From assembly GCF_000742135.1 (NCBI RefSeq), contig NZ_KN046818.1, positions 4,972,295-5,036,294 on the forward strand: a DNA stretch of 64,000 nucleotides. Direction: 5' to 3'. A model generated the notes under the pieces. It made no database searches and was not told where the DNA came from. It saw only the letters and a program-made list of their open reading frames with translations. The translations under genes and the position numbers were made by a program. The DNA comes from Klebsiella pneumoniae (lineage in GTDB: Bacteria > Pseudomonadota > Gammaproteobacteria > Enterobacterales > Enterobacteriaceae). This document shows positions 53,052 through 64,000 of this stretch, one piece after another; within the stretch, counting starts at the first letter, position 1; each line of letters opens with the position of its first letter.

Positions 53052-53585
53052 TTAAGACTGCAAGACGTCTGCAAGGCGCTCAAGACGGCCGCGTACGCTG
53101 CCATCAATGACCATATCACCCGCACGGATGATAATACCTGCCATAACAGACTTATCGATTTTGCAATTCAGCTTAACTTTGCGTGACAGACGTTTTTCCA
53201 TCGCGCTGACGATCCTGGCAAGCTGTTCATCACTCAGTTGGTTGGCAGATATTACTTCTACCTCTGCGATGGCCTCACTGGCCGCGCGCAGGTGAATGAA
53301 TTGCTCAAGAACGTCCGGGAGCACCTTCAGACGATTATTTTCCGCCATCACCTTAATCAGGTTCTGGCCATTTTCGTCGAGTTGCTCGCCGCAGATAGCG
53401 ATAAACGCTTCTGAGAGCGTTTCCGGCGCCAAAGCACCGGAGAGAAGCTCTGCCATTTGGTCGTTTTTGGTCACTTCGGCGGCAAACGCCAGCATATCCT
53501 GCCAGCGTTCAACACTGTTGTGTTCGACGGCAAAGTCAAAAGCTGCTTTGGCGTAGGGGCGAGCTACCGTTACAAATTCAGACAT
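53052..53585 (-). CDS. atpH: ATP synthase delta subunit
   Basis: Connects the F1 head to the b-subunit stalk. It has 177 residues, as in E. coli. The N-terminal six-helix domain (1-105; [16 protein letters not shown]) binds alpha; the C-terminal domain (about 110-177; [20 protein letters not shown]) binds subunit b. Confidence 0.99.
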   Translation of the reverse strand: MSEFVTVARPYAKAAFDFAVEHNSVERWQDMLAFAAEVTKNDQMAELLSGALAPETLSEAFIAICGEQLDENGQNLIKVMAENNRLKVLPDVLEQFIHLRAASEAIAEVEVISANQLSDEQLARIVSAMEKRLSRKVKLNCKIDKSVMAGIIIRAGDMVIDGSVRGRLERLADVLQS

Positions 53586-53599
53586 CAGCCCCTCCCTCC

Positions 53600-54070
53600 T
53601 TACAGTTCAGCGACAAGTTTATCCACGATGTCGCTGTTAGCAGCTTCATCCACGGAACGTTCGATGATCTTCTCGGCGCCAGCAACAGCCAGGATAGCGA
53701 CCTGCTTACGCAGCTCCTCGCGTGCACGTTTACGCTCAGCATCAATTTCAGCCTGCGCTTGTGCAACGATTTTGGTGCGTTCCTGTTCTGCTTCAGCTTT
53801 AGCTTCGTCCAGAATCTGAGAGCGGCGTTTGTTCGCCTGCTCAATGATTACCTGGGCTTCCGCTTTCGCTTTTTTCAGCTGGTCGGTCGCGTTGGCCTGT
53901 GCAAGGTCCAAATCTTTCTTAGCGCGTTCTGCAGAAGCTAAACCGTCAGAAATCTCTTTCTGGCGTTTTTCGATGGCAGCCATTAAAGGCGGCCATACGT
54001 ATTTCATGCAGAACCATACGAAGATAACAAACGCGATGGCCTGGCCGAGGATTGTTGCGTTCATGTTCAC
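53600..54070 (-). CDS. atpF: ATP synthase Fo subunit b
   Basis: Peripheral stalk subunit; two copies per complex. It has 156 residues, as in E. coli. One N-terminal transmembrane helix ([20 protein letters not shown]) is followed by a long Ala/Glu/Lys-rich coiled coil (about 30-140) and a C-terminal delta-binding end (VDKLVAEL). Confidence 0.99.
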   Translation of the reverse strand: MNMNATILGQAIAFVIFVWFCMKYVWPPLMAAIEKRQKEISDGLASAERAKKDLDLAQANATDQLKKAKAEAQVIIEQANKRRSQILDEAKAEAEQERTKIVAQAQAEIDAERKRAREELRKQVAILAVAGAEKIIERSVDEAANSDIVDKLVAEL

Positions 54071-54112
54071 AGCACAATACCTCTTTAATTAACTCTGTGG
54101 CTTAGGTTTCTA

Positions 54113-54378
<266 letters not shown>

Positions 54379-54409
54379 TCAGTTAAAACGTAGTAGTGTT
54401 GGTAAAAAA

Positions 54410-55613
<1,204 letters not shown>

Positions 55614-55703
55614 CACGTTTTTACTCCTGCTCCCTTTGAGGTATGTCGCGTGTCGTATAAAACGTCCTTTAAGACGAAGAGTCAAGCATCAAAAAGCGGA
55701 CAA

Positions 55704-55731
55704 ATTATACGGTGACGCCCCGTGATTTCAA
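55704..55731 (-). promoter_or_regulatory. Sigma70 promoter of the atp operon
   Basis: On the minus strand, TTGAAA (55731-55726), a 16-base spacer, and TATAAT (55709-55704), as I recall for the E. coli atpI (unc) promoter. Confidence 0.85.
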
Positions 55732-56229
55732 ACAATAAGTAGCAAAATAGTGAATAAATGTTTAATTATTTTCCAACGGACAACTTTCCGTGCATTTCAG
55801 CGTTCTGTGAGCGGTCATACAAAACTGCAAATAACGAGGAAACACGGCAATTAAAGCGTGCATCAGATCACATAATAAACATTTCAAGCGCCCTTTAATG
55901 AATCAAGGACATAAAACACTATTTTTCATGCTTTTGATATTCAAGATAAAAAGTGAGGACATTATCTAAAACAACCTCACATACAATAAAAACCTTTTAT
56001 TGACATTTATAATAAAAATTTAACATCACTATGCTGTTCATCATTGTCGATTTTTAGCACCCTGATATTTTCAAAGTTGACTATTTTGTCAGTGAATCAC
56101 TTACACTAAGTTAACTGCAAGAAAAGCCTTAGTAAAAACAAGGTTAAATGCAGCCCGTTAATATCGGGGGACGTCCTTTATTTTTGTAACATGCGCGGGC
56201 CACATTTTTTCCACATTTTTTGATAAAAA
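55732..56229. other. AT-rich gap between rsmG and the atp promoter
   Basis: About 500 bases with high AT content and no convincing gene. Near the rsmG end are TTTTTCCACATTTTTT-like tracts. A gap of similar length exists here in E. coli. I see no clear terminator for rsmG. Confidence 0.6.
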
Positions 56230-56853
56230 TTAACTCGATTTTGGCTTAATCACCACCAGGTGCCGCTCCCCTTCCAACCGAGGAACATGCAGCTCAATCA
56301 CCTCAACAATGTCATACCCTTCCGGCAGACTTTCCATTTCTTCTTTTTGCGCTAACCCTTTGAGCGCATAGAAGTGACCATTCGCTGCCGGCAGATGATG
56401 GCACCAGCTCACCATATCATTAAGCGATGCGAAAGCGCGGCTTATCACGCCATCAAACGGCGGCTCGGCCGGGAAGGCTTCCACGCGGCTCTGCACCGGG
56501 GTGACGTTATCCAGCTTCAGCTCGTGCTGCACCTGACGCAGGAAGCGCACGCGCTTGCCAAGGCTGTCCAGCAGGGTGAAATGTGACTCCGGACATACGA
56601 TGGCCAACGGGATCCCAGGCAACCCCGGGCCCGTACCAACATCGATAAAGCGCGAGCCCTGCAGATAAGGCGCCACGATGATGCTGTCGAGAATATGACG
56701 CACCAGCATCTCATTCGGATCGCGAACGGAGGTCAGGTTATAGGCTTTGTTCCACTTATCGAGCAGTCCGACGTAAGCCACCAGCTGATTTTTCTGGTGA
56801 TCGGTGAGCGAAATACCCGCTTCATCCAGCAGACGAGAAAGTTTGTTGAGCAC
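56230..56853 (-). CDS. rsmG: 16S rRNA m7G527 methyltransferase RsmG (GidB)
   Basis: Methylates N7 of G527 in 16S rRNA using S-adenosylmethionine; loss gives low-level streptomycin resistance in E. coli. The GTG at 56853 ([16 protein letters not shown]) gives 207 residues as in E. coli, with AAGG eight bases upstream; a TTG five codons further up is possible. The SAM-binding motif is [16 protein letters not shown] (about 70-85), then [12 protein letters not shown] and [10 protein letters not shown]. Downstream of mnmG, across a REP unit. Confidence 0.95.
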   Translation of the reverse strand: MLNKLSRLLDEAGISLTDHQKNQLVAYVGLLDKWNKAYNLTSVRDPNEMLVRHILDSIIVAPYLQGSRFIDVGTGPGLPGIPLAIVCPESHFTLLDSLGKRVRFLRQVQHELKLDNVTPVQSRVEAFPAEPPFDGVISRAFASLNDMVSWCHHLPAANGHFYALKGLAQKEEMESLPEGYDIVEVIELHVPRLEGERHLVVIKPKSS

Positions 56854-56878
56854 GGTAAGTACCTTCAAAAAATAATGA

Positions 56879-56909
56879 GCCCGGAGGCGCTAACGCTTAC
56901 CGGGCTATG
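56879..56909. repeat. REP unit between mnmG and rsmG
   Basis: GCCCGGAGGCGC-TAAC-GCTTACCGGGCTAT, a Klebsiella-type REP hairpin in the 115-base spacer. Confidence 0.65.
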
Positions 56910-56968
56910 AATGATAAAGGCGAACGCTGATTATGCAACTGGGAAATCAGCGCGGCAGGTAGCCGCAA

Positions 56969-58858
56969 TCAGGCGCTGCGGCGCAGCATCCCCTGCTTTT
57001 TCAGCCAAACCAGCAAAATAGAGATCGCCGCCGGGGTGATCCCGGAGATACGTGACGCCTGCCCTATCGACGACGGTTTATGGTCGTTCAGTTTGGCAAT
57101 CACCTCGTTAGACAGCCCAGTGACCTGGCGGTAGTCGAGAGTCGCTGGCAGCAAGGTATTCTCATTGCGCTGTTGTTTCTCAATCTCATCCTGCTGGCGC
57201 GCGATATAGCCCTCATACTTCACCTGGATCTCTACCTGCTCAGCCGCCTGACGATCTTCCAGTCCCGGGGTGAATGGCGAGAGTTGAACCAGCTGTTCGT
57301 AGGTCATTTCCGGACGACGCAGCAGATCTTCGCCGCTGGCTTCACGCGACAACGGCGCGGTCAGGTGAGCGTTCACTTCGTTGGCGCTCTCTGCCTGCGG
57401 ATTCACCCAGGTGGATTTCAGACGCTGGCGTTCACGTTCGATGCTTTCCAACTTCTCGTTGTAGCGCGCCCAGCGTTCGTCATCCACCAGACCCAGCTCG
57501 CGCCCCTGTTCGGTCAAACGCAAATCGGCGTTGTCTTCGCGCAGCATCAGACGATATTCAGCGCGGGAAGTAAACATGCGGTACGGTTCTTTGGTACCCA
57601 GGGTGCAGAGGTCATCTACCAGCACGCCGAGGTAAGCCTGATCGCGACGCGGCGCCCAGCCCTCTTTTTCCGCAGAGAAGCGGGCGGCGTTAAGTCCGGC
57701 CAGCAGCCCCTGAGCCGCCGCCTCTTCATAACCGGTGGTACCATTGATTTGGCCGGCGAAGAACAGACCCTGAATAAATTTGCTCTCAAGCGTTGGCTTC
57801 AGATCGCGCGGGTCGAAGAAATCGTACTCAATAGCGTAGCCTGGACGGACGATCCGCGCATTCTCCATCCCCTGCATCGAGCGGACGATTTGCATTTGCA
57901 CATCAAAGGGCAGGCTGGTGGATATACCGTTCGGATAAATTTCGTTTGAGGTCAGTCCTTCCGGCTCGAGGAAGATCTGATGCTGGTTGCGATCGGCAAA
58001 GCGCATGACTTTGTCTTCTATCGACGGGCAATAGCGAGGTCCGATCCCTTCGATCACTCCGGCGTACATAGGACTGCGATCGAGGTTATTGCGGATCACA
58101 TCGTGGGTTTTCTCGTTAGTGTGGGTGATATAGCACGGTACCTGGCGCGGATGCTGATCCGCGGATCCCATGAACGAGAAGACCGGCATCGGGTTATCGC
58201 CATGCTGCTGCGCCAGCACGCTGAAATCGATGGTGCGCGCGTCAATACGCGGCGGAGTACCGGTTTTCAGACGACTGACGCGCAGAGGCAATTCACGCAG
58301 ACGACGAGACAGCGGGATAGACGGCGGATCGCCGGCGCGGCCGCCGCTGTAGTTGTCCAGACCAATATGGATTTTGCCGTCAAGGAAGGTCCCGACGGTC
58401 AGCACTACCGCTTTAGCGCGGAATTTGAGGCCCATCTGGGTGACGGCGCCCACGACGCGATCGTTTTCGACAATCAGATCTTCAACCGCCTGCTGGAAGA
58501 TCATCAGGTTCGGCTGGTTCTCCAGTGCGGTACGTACTGCCTGACGATAAAGCACGCGGTCAGCCTGGGCGCGGGTGGCGCGTACTGCCGGTCCTTTGCT
58601 GGCGTTTAGTATCCTAAACTGAATACCCGCCTGATCGATCGCTTTGGCCATCAAACCGCCGAGCGCATCCACTTCTTTTACCAGGTGTCCTTTCCCAATG
58701 CCGCCAATCGCCGGGTTGCAACTCATTTGCCCCAGCGTGTCGATATTGTGTGTCAAAAGCAGGGTTTGTTGACCCATACGCGCTGCGGCCATTGCGGCCT
58801 CAGTGCCTGCATGACCCCCGCCAATGATAATGACGTCAAAAGGATCCTGATAAAACAT
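56969..58858 (-). CDS. mnmG: tRNA uridine 5-carboxymethylaminomethyl modification enzyme MnmG (GidA)
   Basis: FAD-dependent partner of MnmE in modifying U34 of tRNAs. It has 629 residues, as in E. coli. The FAD-binding motif [13 protein letters not shown] starts near residue 10; later blocks include [12 protein letters not shown] with its conserved cysteine, and [19 protein letters not shown]. The C-terminal helical domain (about 550-629) binds MnmE. It is transcribed away from oriC, which starts 90 bases upstream. Confidence 0.99.
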   Translation of the reverse strand: MFYQDPFDVIIIGGGHAGTEAAMAAARMGQQTLLLTHNIDTLGQMSCNPAIGGIGKGHLVKEVDALGGLMAKAIDQAGIQFRILNASKGPAVRATRAQADRVLYRQAVRTALENQPNLMIFQQAVEDLIVENDRVVGAVTQMGLKFRAKAVVLTVGTFLDGKIHIGLDNYSGGRAGDPPSIPLSRRLRELPLRVSRLKTGTPPRIDARTIDFSVLAQQHGDNPMPVFSFMGSADQHPRQVPCYITHTNEKTHDVIRNNLDRSPMYAGVIEGIGPRYCPSIEDKVMRFADRNQHQIFLEPEGLTSNEIYPNGISTSLPFDVQMQIVRSMQGMENARIVRPGYAIEYDFFDPRDLKPTLESKFIQGLFFAGQINGTTGYEEAAAQGLLAGLNAARFSAEKEGWAPRRDQAYLGVLVDDLCTLGTKEPYRMFTSRAEYRLMLREDNADLRLTEQGRELGLVDDERWARYNEKLESIERERQRLKSTWVNPQAESANEVNAHLTAPLSREASGEDLLRRPEMTYEQLVQLSPFTPGLEDRQAAEQVEIQVKYEGYIARQQDEIEKQQRNENTLLPATLDYRQVTGLSNEVIAKLNDHKPSSIGQASRISGITPAAISILLVWLKKQGMLRRSA

Positions 58859-58948
58859 GGTGGTCTGCCTCGCATAAAGCGGTATGAAAATGGATTGAAG
58901 CCCGGGCCGTGGATTCTACTCAACTTTCGTCTTTCGAGAAAGACTCCG

Positions 58949-59214
58949 GGATCCTGAGTGTTAAAAAGAAGATCTTTATATAGAGATCTGTTCTATTGTG
59001 ATCTCTTATTAGGATCGACTCTCTTTGTGGATAAGTCGGATCCGCGAAGTAAGATCAAAAGCTTAAGAAGGATCACTATCTGTGAATGATCGGTGATCCT
59101 GGTCCGTATAAGCTGGGATCAGAATGAAGGGTTATGCACAGCTCAAAAACCATACTACGGTTATTCTTTGGATAACTACCGGTTGATCCAAGCTTTTAAG
59201 CATGGTTATCCACA
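58949..59214. other. oriC: oriC, chromosomal replication origin
   Basis: Between mnmG and mioC. From left to right: GGATCC, three AT-rich 13-mers (GATCTTTATATAG 58971-58983, GATCTGTTCTATT 58985-58997, GATCTCTTATTAG 59000-59012), DnaA box R1 TGTGGATAA (59026-59034), the IHF/Fis region, R2 as TTATGCACA (59132-59140), R3 as TTTGGATAA (59167-59175) and R4 TTATCCACA (59206-59214). About a dozen GATC sites permit Dam/SeqA control. Layout and spacing follow E. coli oriC. The remaining bases up to mioC carry further GATC sites. Confidence 0.97.
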
Positions 59215-59239
59215 GAAGATCGGACGATCTTTACAATTC

Positions 59240-59680
59240 TCAGAGCAAATTTTTCCAGGATCCCAGCCAGATTTCCGCTGGATCCTCCGGAATTTCGTGT
59301 TCAAGGACGTTGATCTTCAGCGTCTCACCGATCTGTTTTGCCCCGCAGGCCTTCAGCGCCGCTTCTAATTTATCGATCGCGCCGCAAAAGGTGTCGTATT
59401 CGCGGCTGCCGATCCCTATAGCGCCAAAGCGCACGGCGGAAAGATCGGCCTGCTTCTCCTGCAGCGCGTCATAGAAGGGAACCAGGTTGTCGGGAATGTC
59501 GCCGGCGCCATGGGTGGAAGAGATAATTAACCAGATCCCTTGCGCCTGCAGATCGTCCACCAGCGGACCGTGCTGGATTTCAGTGCTATAGCCGGCTTCT
59601 TCCAGCTTTTCCGCCAGATGCTCTGCTACATATTCCGCACTGCCCAGGGTGCTGCCGCTGATAAGTGTAATGTCTGCCAT
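59240..59680 (-). CDS. mioC: Flavodoxin-like protein MioC
   Basis: FMN-binding flavodoxin-like protein; the E. coli protein is required for biotin synthase activity in vitro. It has 146 residues. The FMN phosphate loop is SGSTLGSAEYVAEHL (about 8-22), with further contacts in SSTHGAGDIPDN and GSREYDTFCG. Its transcription runs towards oriC, where it can affect initiation. Confidence 0.96.
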   Translation of the reverse strand: MADITLISGSTLGSAEYVAEHLAEKLEEAGYSTEIQHGPLVDDLQAQGIWLIISSTHGAGDIPDNLVPFYDALQEKQADLSAVRFGAIGIGSREYDTFCGAIDKLEAALKACGAKQIGETLKINVLEHEIPEDPAEIWLGSWKNLL

Positions 59681-59749
59681 AGATCGCCGATCGCCCGCTC
59701 AACTGTTCAGAGTGGCGTATTGTACGCTGTGAGCGAGCTGGGATCTACC

Positions 59750-59758
59750 TGTGGAAAA
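59750..59758 (-). promoter_or_regulatory. DnaA box upstream of mioC
   Basis: TGTGGAAAA, the reverse of TTTTCCACA, fits the relaxed DnaA box TTWTNCACA. It lies 70 bases before mioC; DnaA represses the mioC promoter in E. coli. Confidence 0.6.
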
Positions 59759-59779
59759 ATGTGGGATTAAAAAAAGCGA

Positions 59780-60238
59780 TCAGGGCTTGATGGTGCGCAT
59801 GATCGGGTTCTGCAGCACGATCAGAGTTTCAGTGGACTGAATTTCATCGATTGTTTGGATCTTGTTGATAAGTACCTGCTGCAGAGCATCGATGGATTTA
59901 CACATCACCTTAATAAAGATGCTGTAGTGGCCGGTGGTGTAGTAAGCCTCGGTGACCTCCTCCAGACTTTCCAGGCGGGCGAGGGCGGAGGGATAGTCTT
60001 TGGCGCTTTTTAAAATAATGCCGATGAAGCAACCGACGTCGTAGCCCAGCTGCTTGGGGCTGACGTCAATGCGCGCGCCGGTAATGATACCCGCCTGCTT
60101 CATCTTTTCGACGCGCACGTGAATGGTGCCCGGGCTGACGCTGAACTGTTTGGCCAGTTCGGCATAGGCGGTACGGGCGTTGGCCATCAGCGCATCAAGA
60201 ATGCCGCGGTCCAGATTGTCGATCTGATAATTTTCCAT
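59780..60238 (-). CDS. asnC: Transcriptional regulator AsnC
   Basis: Lrp/AsnC-family regulator that activates asnA and represses itself and mnmG; asparagine counteracts activation. It has 152 residues, as in E. coli. The helix-turn-helix is ARTAYAELAKQFSVSPGTIHVRVEKM split around residues 18-42; the RAM effector domain is about 70-145. Divergent from asnA across 151 bases that should hold its binding sites. Confidence 0.97.
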   Translation of the reverse strand: MENYQIDNLDRGILDALMANARTAYAELAKQFSVSPGTIHVRVEKMKQAGIITGARIDVSPKQLGYDVGCFIGIILKSAKDYPSALARLESLEEVTEAYYTTGHYSIFIKVMCKSIDALQQVLINKIQTIDEIQSTETLIVLQNPIMRTIKP

Positions 60239-60389
60239 ATCTTTTTCTTATGAAGTTTGAGGGTTCTTACTATTTTAGCGCCATATTTTAATGAATTAAA
60301 AGTTGGTGCGCCTTTTTATTGATTGATTATTGTATTGCCGCCCTGTTTTGTTGCTAAATCAATGGCAACAGGACGCAGGAGTCATAAAA

Positions 60390-61382
60390 ATGAAAACCGC
60401 ATATATCGCAAAACAACGCCAGATCAGTTTCGTTAAATCCCACTTTTCCCGTCAGCTGGAAGAGAAGCTTGGCCTGATTGAAGTCCAGGCGCCAATCTTA
60501 AGCCGCGTGGGCGATGGGACGCAGGATAACTTGTCCGGCTGCGAGAAAGCGGTTCAGGTAAAAGTGAAAACACTGCCCGACGCCCAGTTCGAAGTGGTTC
60601 ATTCGCTGGCGAAGTGGAAGCGTCAAACCCTGGGACAACACGACTTCAGCGCGGGCGAAGGGCTGTACACGCACATGAAAGCCCTTCGCCCCGATGAAGA
60701 CCGTCTGACGCCTATCCATTCCGTCTATGTTGACCAGTGGGACTGGGAGCGCGTGATGGGGGATGAAGAGCGTCACGTCGGCACCCTGAAGGCAACCGTC
60801 GAGGCGATCTACGCCGGGATCAAAGCCACCGAGCTGGCGGTCAGCCAGGAGTTTGGCCTGACGCCGTTCCTGCCGGAACAGATCCATTTTGTTCACAGCC
60901 AGGAGCTGCTGAGCCGCTATCCGGAGCTTGATGCCAAAGGTCGTGAGCGGGCTATTGCCAAAGAGCTGGGCGCCGTCTTCTTAATTGGTATCGGCGGCAA
61001 ACTAGCTGATGGCAAGCGCCACGACGTGCGTGCGCCGGATTATGATGACTGGAGTACTGAGGTTTCTGAAGGTTTTGCCGGCCTGAACGGCGATATCCTG
61101 GTGTGGAACCCGGTGCTGGAGGATGCGTTCGAGATCTCCTCGATGGGGATCCGCGTTGACGCCGAGGCGCTAAAGCGCCAGCTGGCGCTGACCGGCGATG
61201 AAGATCGCCTGAAACTGGAGTGGCACCAGGCGCTGCTGCGCGGCGAGATGCCGCAGACTATCGGCGGCGGCATTGGCCAGTCTCGTTTGACGATGCTGTT
61301 GCTGCAGCTTGACCATATCGGTCAGGTGCAGTGCGGCGTATGGCCGGCGCAGGTTCGCGAAAGCGTTTCCGCGCTGCTGTAA
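60390..61382 (+). CDS. asnA: Aspartate-ammonia ligase AsnA
   Basis: Makes asparagine from aspartate, ammonia and ATP (class II synthetase-like fold). The ATG at 60390 ([19 protein letters not shown]) gives 330 residues as in E. coli; the longer upstream frame would run into the promoter. Family blocks: [32 protein letters not shown], and the C-terminal [15 protein letters not shown]. Under AsnC control; ends four bases before the viaA stop. Confidence 0.98.
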   Translation: MKTAYIAKQRQISFVKSHFSRQLEEKLGLIEVQAPILSRVGDGTQDNLSGCEKAVQVKVKTLPDAQFEVVHSLAKWKRQTLGQHDFSAGEGLYTHMKALRPDEDRLTPIHSVYVDQWDWERVMGDEERHVGTLKATVEAIYAGIKATELAVSQEFGLTPFLPEQIHFVHSQELLSRYPELDAKGRERAIAKELGAVFLIGIGGKLADGKRHDVRAPDYDDWSTEVSEGFAGLNGDILVWNPVLEDAFEISSMGIRVDAEALKRQLALTGDEDRLKLEWHQALLRGEMPQTIGGGIGQSRLTMLLLQLDHIGQVQCGVWPAQVRESVSALL

Positions 61383-61385
61383 CGA

Positions 61386-62834
61386 TTAGCGCCGCCAGCG
61401 TCGCAGCAGGCGGCTACGCAGCCCGGTGTCAAAGCGCCAGATATGATCGAAGATGCGCATGATGCCGGGTTTGCCGTGAACCGACATCGCCACCGCGTGA
61501 AAACGGTGCTGATGCTTACGCTGTAACTCCCCCACCTGAGCAATCACCTCATCCGGCAACCGTTGGGCAATAAAGTCGGAGATCACCACGGCATCCGCAT
61601 CCACCCACTGCGGGTTTTGCAAACGTTCAATAATGGCGCGAAAACAGCTGGCCAGATCGGTGCCGCCGCGAAAACGCTGGCTCAGGAAACGGATCGCCTG
61701 CTCCAGTCCGCTCTCGCTGGTCAACTCGTAATGCACTACTTCGCTGGAAAACAGCATAATGAAGCAGCGACGGTTATCGGCCAGCGCGATGCGCATCAGG
61801 GCCAGACAAAAGGCCTTAGCGCACTGTTCGTTAAAACCGCCCATCGATCCTGACGTATCGACGCAGACAATGAACGGCCCGCGCGGTTGCTCATCAAAAT
61901 CCTGCCGCGTTACCGGGCGTTCGGTAATTTTCTCGCGCCAGGCATCGCCGTGTAGCCGGTAGGTGAGCAGCTGTTTCTCCACCAGCTTGCGATAAAATTC
62001 AAACTCCAGCTCCGTGATGCCAAGCGTCGCCAGCTCCGGCGGCAGCAGGCGTAGAATGTCGTCGCTCTGCTGGAGGCCGTCGACCTGTTCAGGCACCGTT
62101 GCCGGCTCGCGTACCAGGCTGCGGAAGGTTTCCATCGGCGCATCTTTCTTCGGCACGGATTTCGCTTCCCTTGAACGCCCCAGCTGTTCCGCCAGCTGCA
62201 GCAGCTCCGGTTGCTGGTTAAGAAAATCGCCATAGCGCACGATCAGCTGGTAGTCGCCTCGTTTGAGTTCGCCGGCGCTCATATCCCACAGGCGTCCGGC
62301 GGCGGTATCATTTTCCGCCAGCACCGGATCGAGCTGACCGCTGAGCGTCATTCGTTCCTGGACCTCACTGAGCAACTGGTCGCGCTCCTCGTCCAGCAGC
62401 TGCTGGTTAAGGCTGGTGGCTTGCACCACCAGGCTCAGGCGCCAGCGCTGTAAAAACAGCGTATGCAGCGCCGGGGTAAAGGTGGCATTGTCATCCACCA
62501 GCTTCTGCGCCTGGGCGGCAAAAGGGGACTGGAGCTGGTGCAGTTTGCCGAGAATTTGCGGGAGCTGGACGATAAACTGCGAGGTAGAGAGCAGCTGAGC
62601 CTGCTGATAGGTTTGCACTTCGGCGTCCAGATCCGGCGGGATGTTAACTTCTTTTAAGCGGGCGCGAACGGCTTCCCGCCAGCGCGGAATATCCGCCGCG
62701 ATGATGTTTTTCAGGCGGGGAAATTTTTCAAAGAACACCGCCAGTTGAGGAGAGGCCAACAGCGCCAGCAGCATCTCCTCGATCATTCCCTCTTCGCTGA
62801 CTGCCAGCATGACATTCAGCATATCGAGCGTCAT
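61386..62834 (-). CDS. viaA: ViaA, VWA-domain partner of RavA
   Basis: Co-chaperone-like protein that works with the MoxR ATPase RavA; linked in E. coli to aminoglycoside sensitivity and respiratory complex maturation. It has 482 residues (E. coli 483). The C-terminal von Willebrand A domain has the MIDAS motif DTSGS at residues 326-330; the N-terminal part is helical. It overlaps the end of ravA by ATGA. Confidence 0.95.
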   Translation of the reverse strand: MTLDMLNVMLAVSEEGMIEEMLLALLASPQLAVFFEKFPRLKNIIAADIPRWREAVRARLKEVNIPPDLDAEVQTYQQAQLLSTSQFIVQLPQILGKLHQLQSPFAAQAQKLVDDNATFTPALHTLFLQRWRLSLVVQATSLNQQLLDEERDQLLSEVQERMTLSGQLDPVLAENDTAAGRLWDMSAGELKRGDYQLIVRYGDFLNQQPELLQLAEQLGRSREAKSVPKKDAPMETFRSLVREPATVPEQVDGLQQSDDILRLLPPELATLGITELEFEFYRKLVEKQLLTYRLHGDAWREKITERPVTRQDFDEQPRGPFIVCVDTSGSMGGFNEQCAKAFCLALMRIALADNRRCFIMLFSSEVVHYELTSESGLEQAIRFLSQRFRGGTDLASCFRAIIERLQNPQWVDADAVVISDFIAQRLPDEVIAQVGELQRKHQHRFHAVAMSVHGKPGIMRIFDHIWRFDTGLRSRLLRRWRR

Positions 62835-64000
62835 GGCTGCTTCGCCTGTTTAATCTGCGCGCCGACGTCCTGCAGGCTGGCTTCGATTCTTCCCAGCCAT
62901 TCGACCGGGATAAACAGGCACTTTTGCTGCTCGCTGAAGCGGTTGTGTTGCTGGTGCCACTCATCATCCAGCGCTTCCAGCTGCTGGCGAATTTCCGCCG
63001 GCATATTCTCCTGTGCTGCGCTGCCGGGCAGCGCGAGGCGTGAGCCCTGCAGGCTCACATCGCGGACGACCAGATGCTGGCTGGTGTCGACATCCATATT
63101 GAGTAGTTGGGCAAAGCCGATCCCGTTGAGCTTACCGCGGATCTCGCCGCCCTTTTCCAGCCAGTTGGCTAACGCCTCGCGTTCAAAAGTAATGTGGATC
63201 ACTTCCATATCGTGAAGTTTGAGCGGCTGCTGCAGCAGCAGCGTCAGGGGGGTCCCCTGGATCTCCGCCGGCAGTTCATAGTGCGGTTTGCGGCTAAACA
63301 TCCCGCCAAGGCGGGTGACCTTCAGCGCCGTTTTGTCGCTTTGCTGTTGTTGGATCTGAATGCGTCGCTGCACAATCGCCCCCAACCGCGTCAGCATCGC
63401 CTGCTGTTGCCAGGCGTGACAGGTCATGAGCGTTTCCAGCTGCTGCGACATCAGGTTCATACTTTCGACGTTGTGCCACAGACAATCTTTCAGCAGGATT
63501 AGGTCGATCGGCGCGATGCTGTCGCGGCCGCTGAAGAAGGCGCTGGCCTGCAGCAGGCGAATAGCCTTTTTCCAGCGGCGATCCGAGACGTAGGGGGCAT
63601 TTGGCAGGGCGTCCAGCTGCTGGCGGAGCTGGAATATCAGCTCAAACACCGCGTCCGGCAGTTTAATATTGCCGATCTGCTGCTGCCATTGGGTAAATTC
63701 CTCGTCGCTCACCTGCAGCGCGCTGGGCACTGGATTGCTGTTTTCATCCTGCTGGCTGACCAGCATCGAACGGAAATTACCTTTATCCTGCACTTTATCA
63801 AGCCATAGACGGATCAGCATTCGGTCATACAGCGCTTCCAGGCTGCTGTCGGCTTCCGGGAGTTCGTTCGACGCGGCCACCAGCAGGCGCATTGGGATTT
63901 TCTCTTCATGCGCGCCATTGCGGAAGTGACGTTCGTTAATCGCCGTCAGTAGGGTGTTGAGGATAGCCGGACCTGCTTTCCATATTTCATCGAGAAACAC
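62831..64000 (-). CDS. ravA: MoxR-family AAA+ ATPase RavA (5' end outside window)
   Basis: The last 390 codons of about 498 are visible; the N-terminus with Walker A lies beyond the edge. The window edge falls in the Walker B region ([18 protein letters not shown]). Sensor 1 is [10 protein letters not shown] and the arginine-finger region is [13 protein letters not shown]-terminal LARA and triple-helix domains bind the lysine decarboxylase CadA/LdcI in E. coli. Coupled to viaA. Confidence 0.95.
   Translation of the reverse strand: MFLDEIWKAGPAILNTLLTAINERHFRNGAHEEKIPMRLLVAASNELPEADSSLEALYDRMLIRLWLDKVQDKGNFRSMLVSQQDENSNPVPSALQVSDEEFTQWQQQIGNIKLPDAVFELIFQLRQQLDALPNAPYVSDRRWKKAIRLLQASAFFSGRDSIAPIDLILLKDCLWHNVESMNLMSQQLETLMTCHAWQQQAMLTRLGAIVQRRIQIQQQQSDKTALKVTRLGGMFSRKPHYELPAEIQGTPLTLLLQQPLKLHDMEVIHITFEREALANWLEKGGEIRGKLNGIGFAQLLNMDVDTSQHLVVRDVSLQGSRLALPGSAAQENMPAEIRQQLEALDDEWHQQHNRFSEQQKCLFIPVEWLGRIEASLQDVGAQIKQAKQP

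Noticed and set aside
59093-59368. Open frame crossing oriC and the end of mioC on the plus strand
   Set aside because: It runs through DnaA boxes of the origin and is antisense to mioC; no family resemblance.

Overview
The window is a chromosomal segment of an enterobacterium, most likely a member of the Klebsiella pneumoniae complex. This rests on protein-level recognition of nearly every gene, GC-rich coding DNA, a Klebsiella-type intact aglA-aglB pair, Klebsiella-like REP and ERIC repeats, and the absence of tnaCAB between mnmE and mdtL (indole-negative type). I had no database access, so the species call is an inference. The window contains the replication origin oriC (about 58949-59214) and the dnaA-dnaN-recF-gyrB cluster about 35 kb away.

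Layout. 1-4313: end of yidH, the alpha-glucoside PTS operon aglAB with its divergent GntR-type regulator. 4305-9862: yidE, a dinD homologue, the small heat-shock genes ibpA-ibpB with a sigma32 promoter and RNA thermometer, yidQ, yidR. 9914-14739: the D-galactonate operon dgoRKADT, with a full-length ERIC element between dgoD and dgoT. 14969-17181: an accessory two-gene outer-membrane unit whose second gene carries an in-frame amber codon. 17331-24577: yidA, gyrB, recF, dnaN, dnaA. 25199-29071: rpmH, rnpA, yidD, yidC, mnmE, transcribed away from dnaA. 29201-36340: an acetyltransferase gene, mdtL, yidZ, yieE, yieF, adeP, yieH, yieK. 36387-39524: yieL and bglH behind two tandem BglG-type antiterminator/terminator elements, with bglG, bglF and bglB missing. 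39704-44425: pstSCAB-phoU with Pho boxes. 44656-48039: glmU-glmS. 48040-48734: an intergenic region with a candidate 16-codon gene. 48735-55613: the complete ATP synthase operon atpIBEFHAGDC. 56230-59680: rsmG, mnmG, oriC, mioC. 59780-64000: asnC, asnA, viaA and the 3' part of ravA.

Most of the window is core housekeeping: replication initiation and its sliding clamp, tRNA U34 modification (MnmE with MnmG), membrane insertion, phosphate uptake, cell-wall precursor synthesis and ATP synthesis. Accessory or lineage-specific parts are aglAB, dinD, the outer-membrane pair, the acetyltransferase gene that sits where E. coli has the tna operon, and the reduced bgl locus.

Observations I consider most worth following: (1) the tandem orphan BglG-type RAT/terminator elements before bglH, with covarying stem bases; (2) a CRP-type 32-bp palindrome, promoter-like sequence, strong Shine-Dalgarno, 16-codon frame and terminator between glmU and atpC; (3) a perfect 12-bp hairpin that buries the yidR Shine-Dalgarno sequence; (4) a 207-bp structured insertion between dnaN and recF; (5) the amber codon in the outer-membrane gene, which fits deamination at a Dcm site.
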